NCBI GenBank assembly: GCA_947561395.2
Contig: OX387182.1
Span: 48,601,949 to 48,665,948 of the forward strand
Reading direction: 5' to 3'
DNA length: 64,000 nucleotides
Source: Buxus sempervirens
Taxonomy: Eukaryota; Streptophyta; Magnoliopsida; Buxales; Buxaceae
Of this stretch, positions 1-13,200 are shown in pieces. Numbering within the stretch: position 1 is the first letter of the stretch; every line of letters starts with the position of its first letter. Made by a program: the position numbers and the translations under genes. The notes beneath the pieces were generated by a model. That model was not told the DNA's origin and searched no databases. It was given only the letters and a program-made list of their open reading frames with translations.

Positions 1-283
1 GGACGGACTTGGTCCGTGCGCAGTACTTCTCGTTGAATTCTCGTCGTCTACTAACATCTCTTGTTTTGTTTTCAGTGTCTTCTTGAATTCTCTGTTTGCG
101 AACCATCTTTTCCTACTTCTACCCAAAAAAAAAAAAAAAACCTTCTTTTCCTACCGGCTACAAACATCTCTTGTTTTGCTTTCAGTGTCTTCTTGAATTC
201 TCTGTTTGTGAACCTTCTTTTCCTACCGGGATTTTCTGCTTCATCTCTTTTTGGTTCAACGAGCAAGATTTTGCGAGAGAGAG
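1..283 (+). promoter_or_regulatory. 5' leader of the kinase-PP2C gene
   Basis: The 283 bases before the ATG at 284 are pyrimidine-rich and have no long ORF continuing into the gene, as expected for a plant 5' UTR or proximal promoter. I see no convincing TATA box. A 110-bp direct duplication (separate entry) fills much of it. The transcription start is not determined, and most of the promoter probably lies to the left of the window. Confidence 0.5.
53..236 (+). repeat. Tandem duplication, period 110 bp, in the 5' leader
   Basis: The block at 53-116, starting AACATCTCTTGTTTTG, recurs at 163-226 with a few substitutions. The first unit carries a run of about 16 A at 125-140 followed by a partial copy of the unit's end. 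Both units contain a TTTTCAG that looks like a splice acceptor, so the leader may hold alternative or cryptic 5' UTR splice sites; that part is inference. Confidence 0.75.
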
Positions 284-395
284 ATGGTGAAAATATTTGA
301 GCCCAACACCTGCGTAAGAGGTTGCTGTAGCAGCAAAACCATTCCTTTACATCTCCCAGCTTCATCTTATTCGCTCATATCTCCAATTGCTCGAG
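284..395 (+). CDS. Exon 1: N-terminal leader and start of the kinase domain
   Basis: ATG at 284; 37 codons plus one base; donor GAG|GTAACC at 396. It encodes [10 protein letters not shown] followed by the strand leading into the degenerate nucleotide-binding loop. Three cysteines close to the N-terminus could be S-acylated, which is inference. There is no glycine at position 2, so N-myristoylation is not expected. Intron 1 is 396-565. Confidence 0.92.
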
Positions 396-3300
396 GTAAC
401 CATGGATACATTTGCTAAAGAAACTGCCATTTGGAATTATAATCCTAGAGCCTGTCTAGAATTATAATCCCAGTTCTTGTCCTTCTGTCATTTTTTTCGT
501 ACTTATTTCTTAAATTCTTTCTCTCCCGATTTTCAATTTTTTGTTTGTTGATATATTTTTGGAAGGCGCGGAGAGTGTTGTGTATGAAGCACTTTTGGAT
601 GGAAAGAAGGTCGCTGTGAAGAAACCCGTCTTGGCCACAACAGAAGATCTTGACAAATTCCACAAGGAGTTGCAGTTGCTTTGGTTAGTTCTCTCTTCGT
701 GGCGGGACAGAAAGTTATGTTTTGATGACCTTGGTTAATTGTAATAATGGGGATTTGTTTCCTATTGTTTTCTAATTTTATCATGAAGCAAGCTGGATCA
801 TCCGGGGATAGCCACATTGGTTGCAGCTCATGCAAGGCCACCCAATTACATGTTTTTCTTCCACTTCTACGAGTCACGGAATCTCGCTGATAAGTTGCAT
901 ATTGAAGAATGGAGCCCGGGTATCGATCAAGTTCTTATGATCACAGTCCAATTGGGTAGGCATTTCTCCTATGTGTACCTTGTATCTTTTATTTGTTTTT
1001 AAATTGGGCAAATGAATTTCTTGATTTTCCTCTTGATCTCTTCAGATCTTATTTAATTACCTTTAAATTGAGTTTGTTGAAGTTATCTGCTGTGAAACTT
1101 ATTGTAAATGATTTGCATTTGTGAAGAGATCTAGGATTATGTGAATTTTACTTTTTATATGGGGGGAATTAGCTGTAATTTCGTTGCCTACCTGGTTTTA
1201 GTGTGCTAATTTTTTGACTCCGATTTTCTGTTATTCATGGGATTGGGTTGTGGCTATTGTATTTGGACCATGCACAGAAGCATATGAGCTTATAACTCCA
1301 AATATTCATCCTGTCCTTAGGACATCTATTGCCTCAATCTTTGTGATTTGCAGCTTTTCCTGAATGTTCTCCTTGAAGGTCTGGCTCATGAGATGCCATG
1401 TGTCAATTTCTGTATTATTTAGGGTGAATTTACCATTTTGATTTCTTAGTATTGGCTGTATGGGTCCTAATAACTTCTAAACACAATGGAGTTTCTGAAT
1501 TATTTCATCTCTTTTTAGTCGAAAAAAGATTGCAAGAAATTAATTATTTAAATAATTACAAATTTAAAAAAAAAAAAGATAAAAGGGTTGTCATTTGAAT
1601 GATCTCAGTAAAAACTTTTGAATAGATCTAATTTTATGCCAGCATAAAATCTGATATACAATTTCAATTATGCTAACTTTTATAAACTTATTATATCTTG
1701 GAAGGAGAAGCTTAATTCTTTTTCCAACTAAAAGAATCAGCATTTCATTTTTTATGCTTGATAGTGATTTTTATATCCCTAATTTGATTGTGTGCTCCTA
1801 TTTTGGAAGCTGATTCATGCTGAGAACTTCTGTAAACCATCAGGTTTTAGTAAACATGAGTAAATGTCTTTAATAAAAGGAGTAGATTTTGATAGTATGG
1901 TGGCTGCCAGTCTAGACTTGTATTATCTGAGAAGGTATGAATTATATACAACTGGTAATGGCTAGTAGCTATATGAGGAATGTTATTAATGGAGAAAATA
2001 TTTAACATATAATGGAGCTATTGCTATTAATTCAGTGAAAATATAATGATAAATATGCTATTAATGGACCCTTTTGCTATGAAATAAGGGAAATCTGCCT
2101 TTTAATGACTGGATGTTTCACACATGGCATTGGTACTGAAACCTGGGGAAACTTCCAAATTATATTTAGTCATGCAACTAGCTCAATATGGGGGCAAGTG
2201 CAATCATCTTACAGAGGACACATTCATATGAAGCTTACCATTACCTCACTGAATCACTTGAATAAGTTGTTGCTTTCTGGTGACAATATAAGAAGTTGCT
2301 CTAGTTGCAATATTTATTGCAATTCAAGCATCAGGACTTCAATTCAGTCTGATAAGATGTTGCAACAATATTTCTGTTTATTAATAGATTTTATGTGATG
2401 ATTGTTTGACTTTATGTTCCAATCCATATCTATGAACCACAAAACTCATGTTTTCTTGTAAAGTATCTGCAGTGTTGGTTCTCGGCATATCATAATGTTT
2501 ATAAGTTTGTGGTTTACTACGTGAAACTGTCTTGGCAATTGTATCTTGCAATGTATCTTTCTGTATTTTGGTGTTTATGACATTTATTTGTGTGTAATTT
2601 CAAATATATTTATTCTACTGGTCATAATGAAAAATCCTGTTTCCCTGACCTGGAAAAAGATGAGAGAGCGACATTTGTTGGATCCCTGTTTTACATGCAT
2701 GCCAAAAAATTTCCTTTTACATGTTTTGTGGTCCCATGGGTATCACTGCTACAGTTCAGGGACTTTCTATGCGTTGCAAGTAATGCTACAGAATGAAATG
2801 CTTGAGATTTTGGAGTTTGCATAGGCCTTGAAACCTCTTGTATGTTATCGTTGAGAATGGAAAAGACAGTAATAAAGTGGTAAAGCAATTCAATTTGCTT
2901 CTCCTATTATTAGTGAAGGTTCTTGATCATCAAAAAAGTAGCAATGTTTTAATTGGATAACTACTATTAAGGACTTCATTATTTTTGGTTTAAAAAAAAA
3001 ATTTATTCCTGCAGTACAGAAATGGATACTAATCTCCTTCCTTTTCTTCTTTGCAGTTCATAGTGTTATATTTCTATTCTCTTATTCTGGAGAATATTGG
3101 CTAAAGCATTTCAGGAAAGTTTCTATTGAATGACAGTTTGGCATTGTGTCTCTCCTTTTTCTTTACAGCAAAAGCTCTGCAATATATACATGACCTGGGG
3201 ATTGTGCATAGGGATGTGAAACCGGCAAACATCCTTGTAATTTCTTCTATGCGCTCCTACCTCCTCAATTTTTTTCTCCTTAAATTAGTAATTGTTGCTT

Positions 3301-6300
3301 TAAACTAGTAATTGCTTCTTTTCGAATTACCAATTTAAGGAGTTTGTATCTGTAAGTTCAAATTATTAAAGAGAAGCTCACAATTATTCTGCAGCTTGAT
3401 GGAAATCTTTGTCCACACCTAGCAGACTTTGGTTTGGCTGAATATCAGAAAGACCTTAAACAGATTTCAGTTGCAAATTGGAGATCAATTGGCAAGCCAA
3501 CTGGTGGCTTTCACAAAAAGAATATTGTAGGAACTCTTATATATATGGCACCAGAGATACTGAAAAAGGAGACACACTCAGAAAAATCAGATGTCTACAG
3601 CTTTGGAATATCAATCAAGTAAGCATTTAAACTAGATACTTTTTTGACTCTCATCCACAAATCAAGGCTTGTGTTTTATTGTATGGAATTGCTACTTCTC
3701 ATTTTGATTTAGAAAATAAGTTTAACTAAGAGCAACCTTTAGAAGATATAATTTCTAAATGTTCGTTAAGCTATTTTAAGTATTTTCTAAATGAAAATAC
3801 TTAACCTATTTTCTAAATGAAAATATTATAATTTCTAAATGAAATCCTTAACCTATTTTAAGTATTTTCTCTTTCGGAATATGGTGAGTGAACTGAATTT
3901 GATGTTTTATATCTGCGTTATGTGTATTTGACACAGTCACATTCTTGAAAAGAGTACTTTAATTTTTAAGTTTGTACTGTATCCAGTCTGCAAGTTATGT
4001 TGAAAAGACTTGATGTAAAAAATCTGTCAGTTCTACTTCTGGTATTGTGCTTGTATTTAAAAATTATGAACAATCTCATCCTTCGTTGGGTTGGATATGA
4101 GTAAAAGGATAAACTTAATGAAGTGCCAATGTAGATATTTCAATATTTCTTTCACATGTCCAAATGATATTGTGGTATCTTAGTTTTTATTTGATAGCTC
4201 ACTTTGAATTTGATCCTCATCTTGAGGCATGCTCCATGATATCTACAAGACTACATCTGATGCATATTTCAACACTGGGTTGTATATAGAGGTTGCCAAT
4301 AGAGCCATGAAGTTCAAACATTTTCTTAATACCTAGTTTCAAAAATTGGTACAATACCTAGTCTTGTTAAGGAAAAATAACAGTTATAATCTTCATTTGA
4401 GAATGGTGATGCAAATTATTTACTGCTTTTCTAGTTCACTTTATACCTTTCCTCATATTAAATTTGTGCAATGCCCTGTTAGAATGAATGTTGTTCACCT
4501 TGAGAAGAGATTTTATTGAAATATGAAGGCTACAACCTACCCATGAGAAATTGGCAGGAGAAATGAGAAGATCCATACTACACACAAAATTTGAACCCAA
4601 TTTCTGAGTGGTAATACTAAACAACAGATTATAAAACTCAATCTTATAACCAACATGGCCACAGCTGCATGTTAGATCTCCATTGTGAATGTAGGCCAGT
4701 CCTATGACACATTCTTTGGATAACAAGACTTGAAATCTTCCCTAATGCAGACCCTAACAGGCAACCAATGATAAAAAAAATCCTTGAGAACCCTTAGGTT
4801 GGCCTTTTATCCCTGAAATATACATTTTTCTAGCCAACCAAACAGTCCATGTTGTTGCAAAGAGGACTGCAAAATAAATTAATTTCCTTCTTCTTCTTGG
4901 TGAAGGGAAATTCCACTATTTACCATATGATAAAAATTTCTTGGGAAGCACATGCTTCAATCCAATCAGATTCAAGAGAGAAGACCAAATAAATCCCACA
5001 AAGCCACAGTTTACAAAAATATGATCCACCGATTCCCCATTCTTCATAGACAACGAACAGTCCAAGTAAATAGCAATGAACTTCCTACACCTTTGAAGGT
5101 TATCAAGAGTGTTAATGCTCTTCTATAGAACAGTCCAAAGAAAGGCTCTAACTTTAGGAGGAAAAAAAGATGTGGGGGAGAGTGGAGGCTTTGATTCATC
5201 AAAAAAAAAAAGTGAAGGCTTTGATAAGCCATGATACAAAATAATCCAAGTGTTAGAAAACAAACAAATATATTTGAAGGAATCTATGAATATGTCCATA
5301 GGTGATACAATGAATGGAAGTCATTTGACATGTGTTAGGTATGCTTAATGGATAGTTTTTGAGGCGCTCGTGAGAAAGTGAAGCATAATGTAATTTGAAG
5401 GATCCAAATAAACTAAAGGAAGACCAAAAAGGTAGTTTTCATCAGAAAACTACAGCATGGCTGAAGTATTCATCAGAAAGAAAATGACCCAGGCAAAGGT
5501 AGTTTTCATTTTTCACATGAAATAAATCAAGATATGCTTTTAATGAAATGGAATAATGGAATGGAATTTTTGTTGCTAATCCCAGATAGTTGGAAAAGGC
5601 ATTGTTTTAGATTGTCACCACAGAGGTTTTTTTTTTATTTTTTTAATTCGAAACATTAGATATGCTGGCCTAAAATATAATGTTTGGCCCATTTAATAAT
5701 TCCCTTAATATATTATCTTCATACTACCTGTCTACCTTCCCTTAAAATTATATCCTTAATGCATTGGACAGTGTTAACCATTAGATTTCTCATCTTGGCC
5801 AAGATACTTGAGTCAAATCTGCCTTAAAATGGCATGCTATCGGTATGTATAATGTGCTACATATGTGGAGCAAGTACTTGTTGGAATTGTCTAAATCATC
5901 ATTATCTGATTCTTATTATCGGTACAAGTTACAACTAGATCTTTATTGTGTAGCTAAGATCTAGAATGGTTTCATTAATCAATTCAAACACTCTAAGCTA
6001 ATTTTGTTTCGTAAATGATAAGTTTCAACCCCACAATTGCAGTGAACTTCTAACTGGTGTCGTTCCATACACTGATCTACGCGCAGAAGCTCAGGTTAGC
6101 TTTCTTGATTCTAGCATGAAAGTTCCTTATCCTTTACAATCAGAATACAACATCTAATATGATAAGATAAAAGTTGAATTATATTCGTTCTTGGGAAAAT
6201 TTTCTTTGGTTCTGATTTGTTTATGTTTGTCACTGTGTGCTGTTGGGTGTATTGGCTCTATTGGTGATTGGCCATAGGCAAGGATTGTTAGGATCTAAGA

Positions 6301-9300
6301 GTATACAAAGGATTAGAAAAGAGGCTAAGTGATCAAATCCAAGAAGGGATGGAAAAGAGTGATGAAAATGAGAAGAATCTCTTTTAGCTATGTACTGAAA
6401 CTCGGGCCAGATCAGCTGGCATGACTGCATTGTAATAGCTTAAATAAACTGGAAAAAAGATGTCACAAAGCATGAAATGGTGCCAACATTTTGATAAAAT
6501 TATATTAAAAGAAAAAATATAAAAAAATTGAAGAAAGCAGAAAAGAAATAAGAAAAGGAAAGGTAGGGAGAAATCAACATCTGCTAAAGTCTGTAGAGGA
6601 AGGATAATAACCTTAGGAGAGGGCCAAAATATACATTCATTTCAAGATAGAAGTTAAAGACACTAAGGCTCCGTTTAGTATTGCTTTTGAAAGCAAAAAC
6701 ACTCGTGAGTCATTTGTAAAGATTTTTTGCTTCTTAATTGAAGCAAAAAAGCAAAAAAAAATTTTTTTTTTGGCTTCACAAGAGAAGTAACAAATCATTG
6801 CTTCTCAACAAAATAAAATAATTGCTTTTTTGCGTTTCATGAAAATCTTATGAAACTGTGTTTTTTGTTTTCTGTTTTTTATTTTTTTATTATTTATTTA
6901 TTTTAACTTTTTGATAGCGATTTTTTGAAAGCAAATCCAAATCGAGGCTAAGATAGCAAATAAAAGAGAAAGACTGAAAGGAACTGGACTGGGGAAGTGG
7001 GGATTAAGATAGAGGGAGGGGATCAATTAAAGAGAGGAAGAAAGAGTGGAATGAAGGAGGGAGAGAATAATTCAGAATGTCAGCCTGTGAGAAAGATGGA
7101 TGAGGAAATTTTGAATTTTGGGAGAGAAAGAGAGAACCGGGGGGGGGGGGGGGGGCGCACGCTTTCTGTGGGGATAAGATTGCAAGATGAGGATTACCTA
7201 AGTGAGACATTTCCATGACCAAGCCATTGGTTTCATCCTGTTTTAAATCTTTACCAGAAACTTATGCTAACAGGATGACCCTGTTGTTTGCTGGTCAACA
7301 CCTATCCTGGAGACCAGTCAATGGAAATGAATCTGTTGGATAGAGGTAGAGAAGTCAAATTCCTTGTGTGTGTAAATTTTAAACTGTTCTATACTTTCAA
7401 ATGGCGCAAGTGATTAATTTTATGGGGCACAAAAATGAGATAATTAAGACCTTGGATTTGAACTCTTATACCAGAGAAAAAAGTGACTACTTAAGTCAAA
7501 GTTTATTGTGAGAAGTGAAGTTAGTGGATCTTTACTTATGCAGGCGCATTACCTAAGAGAATGACTAGATTCATTCCCACATTATGAACTTATTAGTTTC
7601 TAGAATAACTTCTTATTCTTCAATAACACTATTTCATGTATTCTTTTTGTCATATGCAATTAACTCAATGCTGATTTTGAGGATAATTTCAATGGTTCAC
7701 AATGTTTTTGCATTAAAATTGTGAAGTAACATTTTTTTAATAAGGACATATTGTTACCAGAGAAAGTCCCTTATTGATCAAAATGGGATATTTTAAAATT
7801 TTGGGAAATTGAAAACCTTATCTACATTCTTTTATGACATGAAACTCTTATGTTGAACCTGGATGTTGAAGCATTCAAATTAATGTCTACAATTCTTAAC
7901 TACAGTAAGTTTCTAACATAAAAGTCAAATGGAACAGATAATTCTGTGATGTTTAACTTGGTTACAGTGTCGTTGGAGTGAATATTTTTATGTACTTTTT
8001 TCAAGTACAAATGGGAATTAAATACACGACTACCTAACACCATTATTGTTGATTGATGTTGGTAATTCACCATCAAATATCAATTTTATATTACTTTTGA
8101 CAAGTTGAAAGCTTAACCTGTTGCAAAGGGATATACTCAAACCTATGGAGTTGATTATTCTGAAACTCCCTCTTGTGGCTTGGTTGAATTCTCTATTCTG
8201 TTGCAACGACTAAGGGTTGGCCTTTATATCAACTAGATATCAAGAATGCATTCTTCTATGTTGAGTTAACCGAAGAATTGTATATGGATAAACCTCTTGA
8301 TTTTGTTGCTTAGAAGAGGAAAAGAAGGTAAGTTGAACTTATTAGCGAAGCACCAAGACATCCTCTTAGGTCCCCGCAATACACTTTAGTTGCATTAGCG
8401 AAGCACCAAGACATTACTAAGACATCTTTACTCAACTAGCTGAATTTGAAACTAAACAAAAAATGGCCATTGTCCATTCAGTGACTATTACAAATAAACA
8501 TTAAACAATTTCCCATAAATCCAATATCAGTTTTGATCTAAAACGAAGTAAACATAAATGTTCCCAAGAGTTCAAAGAACAACTCAAAGTTTAATAAAGA
8601 TAATAATAAAACTAAAGTAATATCTTTCCATGCCACAGCACGCCCATGAAGAATTCTATTTCCTTCCTGCAAAATGTTAGATAGAAAGGGTGAGCAACCA
8701 CAATGCTCAGTAAGGAGAATTTATCATCTTTCCATATGTAGTTAATGCATTACTTATTTTTATTTTTAATTTGATTAGTTTTCTTTGTCTTATTGATTAA
8801 ATAACTAATAAAATTTAATAATCATAATAGCCAATTAAATTCTTAGAAGCACACATAACACAAACCATACTCCACAAGTATTATTCTAATATTCAGAAAT
8901 AATTTCATTAAGGCACTCATTATAGTTATTACTCAATATCAAATCTAATTGGTCTTACAGTCAAGCACGCTGATTAGAGCAATCCAACTTATGGCTAGGA
9001 ACAAATGCCCTTGGATCCCACTTTACCCATTAGCAGGGACTAGACTATCTGGGAATGCCCGTGTGCACATCATGGGTTTAGGGTATTGCAACACATGGGT
9101 CCAACAGCCCCTCACTATTTCCTCTTTTGGGACTCAAACCCAAGGAATTCCATAATTCTAAATAGGAATTAGGAACCCCCAATGAGTAGGGCTGTAAACG
9201 GGTCGAATTCGATACAGATTTGATCCGAATCCGATAAGAAATACCGATATCAGAATTTGAACTAATTATTCGACGAATCTTTTACATCTGATACTGAATT

Positions 9301-10175
9301 CGATTCGAATTTGAATCTATTCGATATCCGAATCCAATTACATAATATATGAAAAAAAATTAAGATATTATAAACCTCAAGTTAGTGGATCAAATAAGGA
9401 TGTATTAATTCAAATCTGTCTCATATTATAATCTTAAATCAATAAATACTATATGACATCTTCATTCCTTCTATACTAATATATAAAAAGATATGTATTA
9501 ATTCAAATCTATCTCATATTATGACCTTAAATTAATAAATATTATATGAAACCTTCATTCCTTCTATATTAATATATAAAAAGACTTAAAAAGGCCTAGA
9601 AAAAATAACATATATACAAAATAAGTGGTTGGATCTTTATCGGGTCGAATATGTGTGGTACCATATTCGAATCTGAATATAATTGGATTCAGATAATTGG
9701 ATCCATATTAGGATATAAACTAAGATCCATATTCGGATAATCGGGTCGGATTCGGATCTTTATCCGACCCATTGACAACCCTACCAATGAGCAATATCTA
9801 TAACAACTAATTTATTATCATTGTTATTTTTAATTTTATAGCATTCTCAATATTCCCACAATAATCCATTAGGCTTACAACTGTTATCTTTTCATGAATT
9901 TCAGTATTCACTGATTTTAATCATTTTTCACATCTCATAAAATACCATTTTCTACATTCCTAAATTCATAATAATTAAATCAATTACCTGACAAATAACT
10001 ACTAATTTCGATTTCCCACCAATTACTATTAGTTATTTATTTGTTTATTTTACGAACAAACATATATTTTCTTAGTCCACCTAGTCTTTTCAAAAGAAAA
10101 TAACAACTCCACGTAAGCAAACATTTCCTTTGCCTTTTTGTTTTACTTATTTATTTATTTATAGACATATTTATA

Positions 10176-10266
<91 letters not shown>

Positions 10267-13200
10267 ATATATATAAACAAATCTACTTATGTTAAGACTA
10301 ATCCTTACACGTTAATAAATGGTCTCAATAGTGCACTTGTCATCATACTATGATCATGCCTTGAACTCTATAATTTCCTATTAAGGCCATTGATTTCTAG
10401 TCTTTAGTTCTTATTATTTACATGTTTCTCATGCTATCCATCATAAAATTTTAATCTACCTGCAACCTACATGTAGTTGTAATATAACCACATTATTAGT
10501 TTTCAATAGTTACTATTTTCTATACCATTTATAAACCATGTGCATATGAAAACAATACAAATAAACAAAGGGTTAAAATAAAAGTCAACACCCATTGCAT
10601 AGTAGTAATTATTGTTGTTATTATTGATTATTTGAGACGAAAACAAGATGTAGAGAAAGGTTGTCCACAAACTAACATATCTACAACTAGTAATCATTCA
10701 ATACCCAACTTAATTTAAAACTAACTATAATTTCTCAGTTTTTAAACACGTATTATACCTATTGAAATCACATGGTAAAGCAGCCCATTCAATAGTAAAA
10801 AAAAGGAAAAAGAAAAAAAAGAACAGCCCACAAAAGAAGGTTCTCAAATTTCAAACATAAATGTTGTATGGTCCTCCTTTATATATGTAATACAAGATTT
10901 CATCATTTTGTCAACATGTGCTCTCCAAAGAATTCAACATAATAGAGTTTCACAAAGATTTTAATGGAATAGAATTGAATTTAAGATAATATAATCATCT
11001 ATGCTTGAAATATTTATCTAATGAAGATAATCCTAAATTGTCCACATCAAAAAAATAAAGGAAAGAATAAATCCCCTTACCTAATGTTTCCAATGCCTCT
11101 AGAAGGGAACCCTCTTCTTCTTCTTCTTCTTCTTCTTCTTCTATATTCCACCATTAACCTCTTGATCTTCACTTCCTTCAATAGATGGGAAGCAAAGAAA
11201 AATAAAAAACAAACTAAAGCAAGATAAAAAGGGGATTGAGATGGGGAAGAGAAAGCATGAGAGAGAAAGAGAGAACATTGGAGGGAGGGAGAGAGGGCGT
11301 GAGATGGGAGAGAGAGAAAAGAGGGAGAGAAGGTGAGAAATGAGGGAGGGGCGTTGAATGGGAGAGATGAGAGACAATCGTGAGAGAGGGAGAAGTTGAG
11401 AGGGCGTTGATATTGAGAGAAGAGAGGAGAGAATCGTGAGAGAGGGTGGGTGTTTAGGGTTTTTATTTGGATTTTGATGGGGTGTGTGTGCATGCATGGT
11501 TAAAACATGCACCACACCACAAAACCCCTTTTAAATATGACTTTGACCAGGTCAAAATTCTGACCCAAGTCCAAGTCATATATTTAAACCGGGTCATTAC
11601 ATTCTACCCACCTAAAAGAAAATTTTCAACCTCGAAATTTTCATACCTTCGTCTAGAAACAAGTGATGGTACAACTCCTGAATCTCATCTTCTCGTTCTC
11701 AGGAATCTTTGGACTCATCCTGATGGCTTCATTGCACTTTAAATGTATGACTGGACTTTGGTGTGGTGCATGTTTTAAATATGTGTATTAGACTTTGGTG
11801 GAAACTGGGACGGTCAGGTTGCCTTGATAGAATTTGCATATAATAATAGCTACCCATCGAGTATTGGCATGGCCCCCTATGATGCACTGTATGGTAGACT
11901 GTATAGATCACCTATATGTTGGTCAGAAGTGAATGAGGAAAGGATTATGGAACCAGATCTAGTGCGGAAGACAACAGAGAAGATCCGGATAATTAAGGAT
12001 AGACTTCGTGCTGCTAAGAGTCAGTAGAAGAGTGATGCTGATAGGAGGAGGAGACCTCTAGAATTTCAAGTGGGTGATTATGTGTATCTAAAAGTGTCAC
12101 CAATGAAAGGAGTCTTCAGGTTTGGTAAGAAAGGGTAATTGGCTCCAAGATATATTGGTCCTTTTGAGGTCCTCAAGAGGGTTGGTATGATGGCTTATAG
12201 GATCGCTATACCTTTTTAGCTATCGACCATTCACAATTTTTTCATGTGTCGATGCTTAGAAAGTATGAGCTAGATCCTTCTCATATTTTAGACTTTCAAT
12301 CAGTAGAAATTAAATGATGATGTGACTTGTGCGGAGCAGCATATTCGTATTTTGGATCATAAAGAACATGTTATGAGAAGGAAGACGATTGCATTAGTCA
12401 AGGTGCAGTGGAGCCATCAGGATGAGTCAAAAGCTTCCTAGGAACGAGCAGATGAGTTTCGGGAGTTGTATCCTCACTTATTTCCAGACGAAGGTATGCA
12501 AGTTTCGAGGTCGAAAATTTTCTTTTAGGTGGGTAGACTGTAATGACCCAGTTTAAAATATATGACTTGGACTTGGGTTAGAATTTTGACCTGGTCAAAG
12601 TCATATTTAAAGGGGTTTTGTGGTGTGGTGCATGTTTTAACCATGCATGCACACACACCCCATCAAAATCCAAATAAAAACCCTAAACACCCACCTTCGT
12701 GTTCTCTCCTTTCTTCTCTCAATCTCAATGCCCTCTCACCTTCTCCTTCTGTCACAATTGTCTCTCATCTCTCCCACTTAACGCCCCTCCCTCATTTCTC
12801 ACCTTCTCTCCCTCTTTTCTCTCTCTCCCATCTCACGCCCTCTCACCCTCCCTCCAACGTTCTCTTTCTCTCTCATGCTTTCTCGTCCCCATCTCAATCC
12901 CTCCTTTTTTTTTTTATCTTGCTTTAGTTTTTATTTTTATTTTTCTTTGCTTCCCATCTATTGAAGGAAGTGAAGATCAAAAGGTCAGTGGTGGAATATA
13001 GAAGAAGAAGAAGAAGAGGGTTCCCTTCTAGAGTCATTGGAAACATTAGGTAAGGGGATTTATTCTTTCCTTTATGTTTTTGATGTGAACAATTTAGGAT
13101 TATCTTCATTAGATAAATATTTCAAGCATAGATGATTATATTATAGAAACAGAGAATAGGCTTGGTAATTGTGTGAACCTTAAATACATTCTTTCCAAGG

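Larger units (their letters stand above)
8334..11601 (-). repeat. Chromovirus (Tekay-like) LTR, - orientation
   Basis: Read on the - strand, the LTR begins TGTAATGACCCGG at 11601, straight after a Gypsy integrase/chromodomain tail. It has a CT-rich untranslated segment, a GAAGAAGAAG run, and a TACTGAG..CTCACCC..TTTTGCAG block near 8665-8720 that recurs in other LTRs of this window. The far end near 8334 is my estimate from where Copia sequence resumes. The segment 10357-11601 has an inverted counterpart at 12539-18123. Confidence 0.65.

Noticed and set aside
11077-11515. ORFs of 124-138 aa on the - strand, rich in Ser, Leu and Pro
   Set aside because: They read through the CT-rich untranslated block of the chromovirus LTR, and the same composition appears in the inverted arm at 12562-13001. 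They are low-complexity shadows, not genes.
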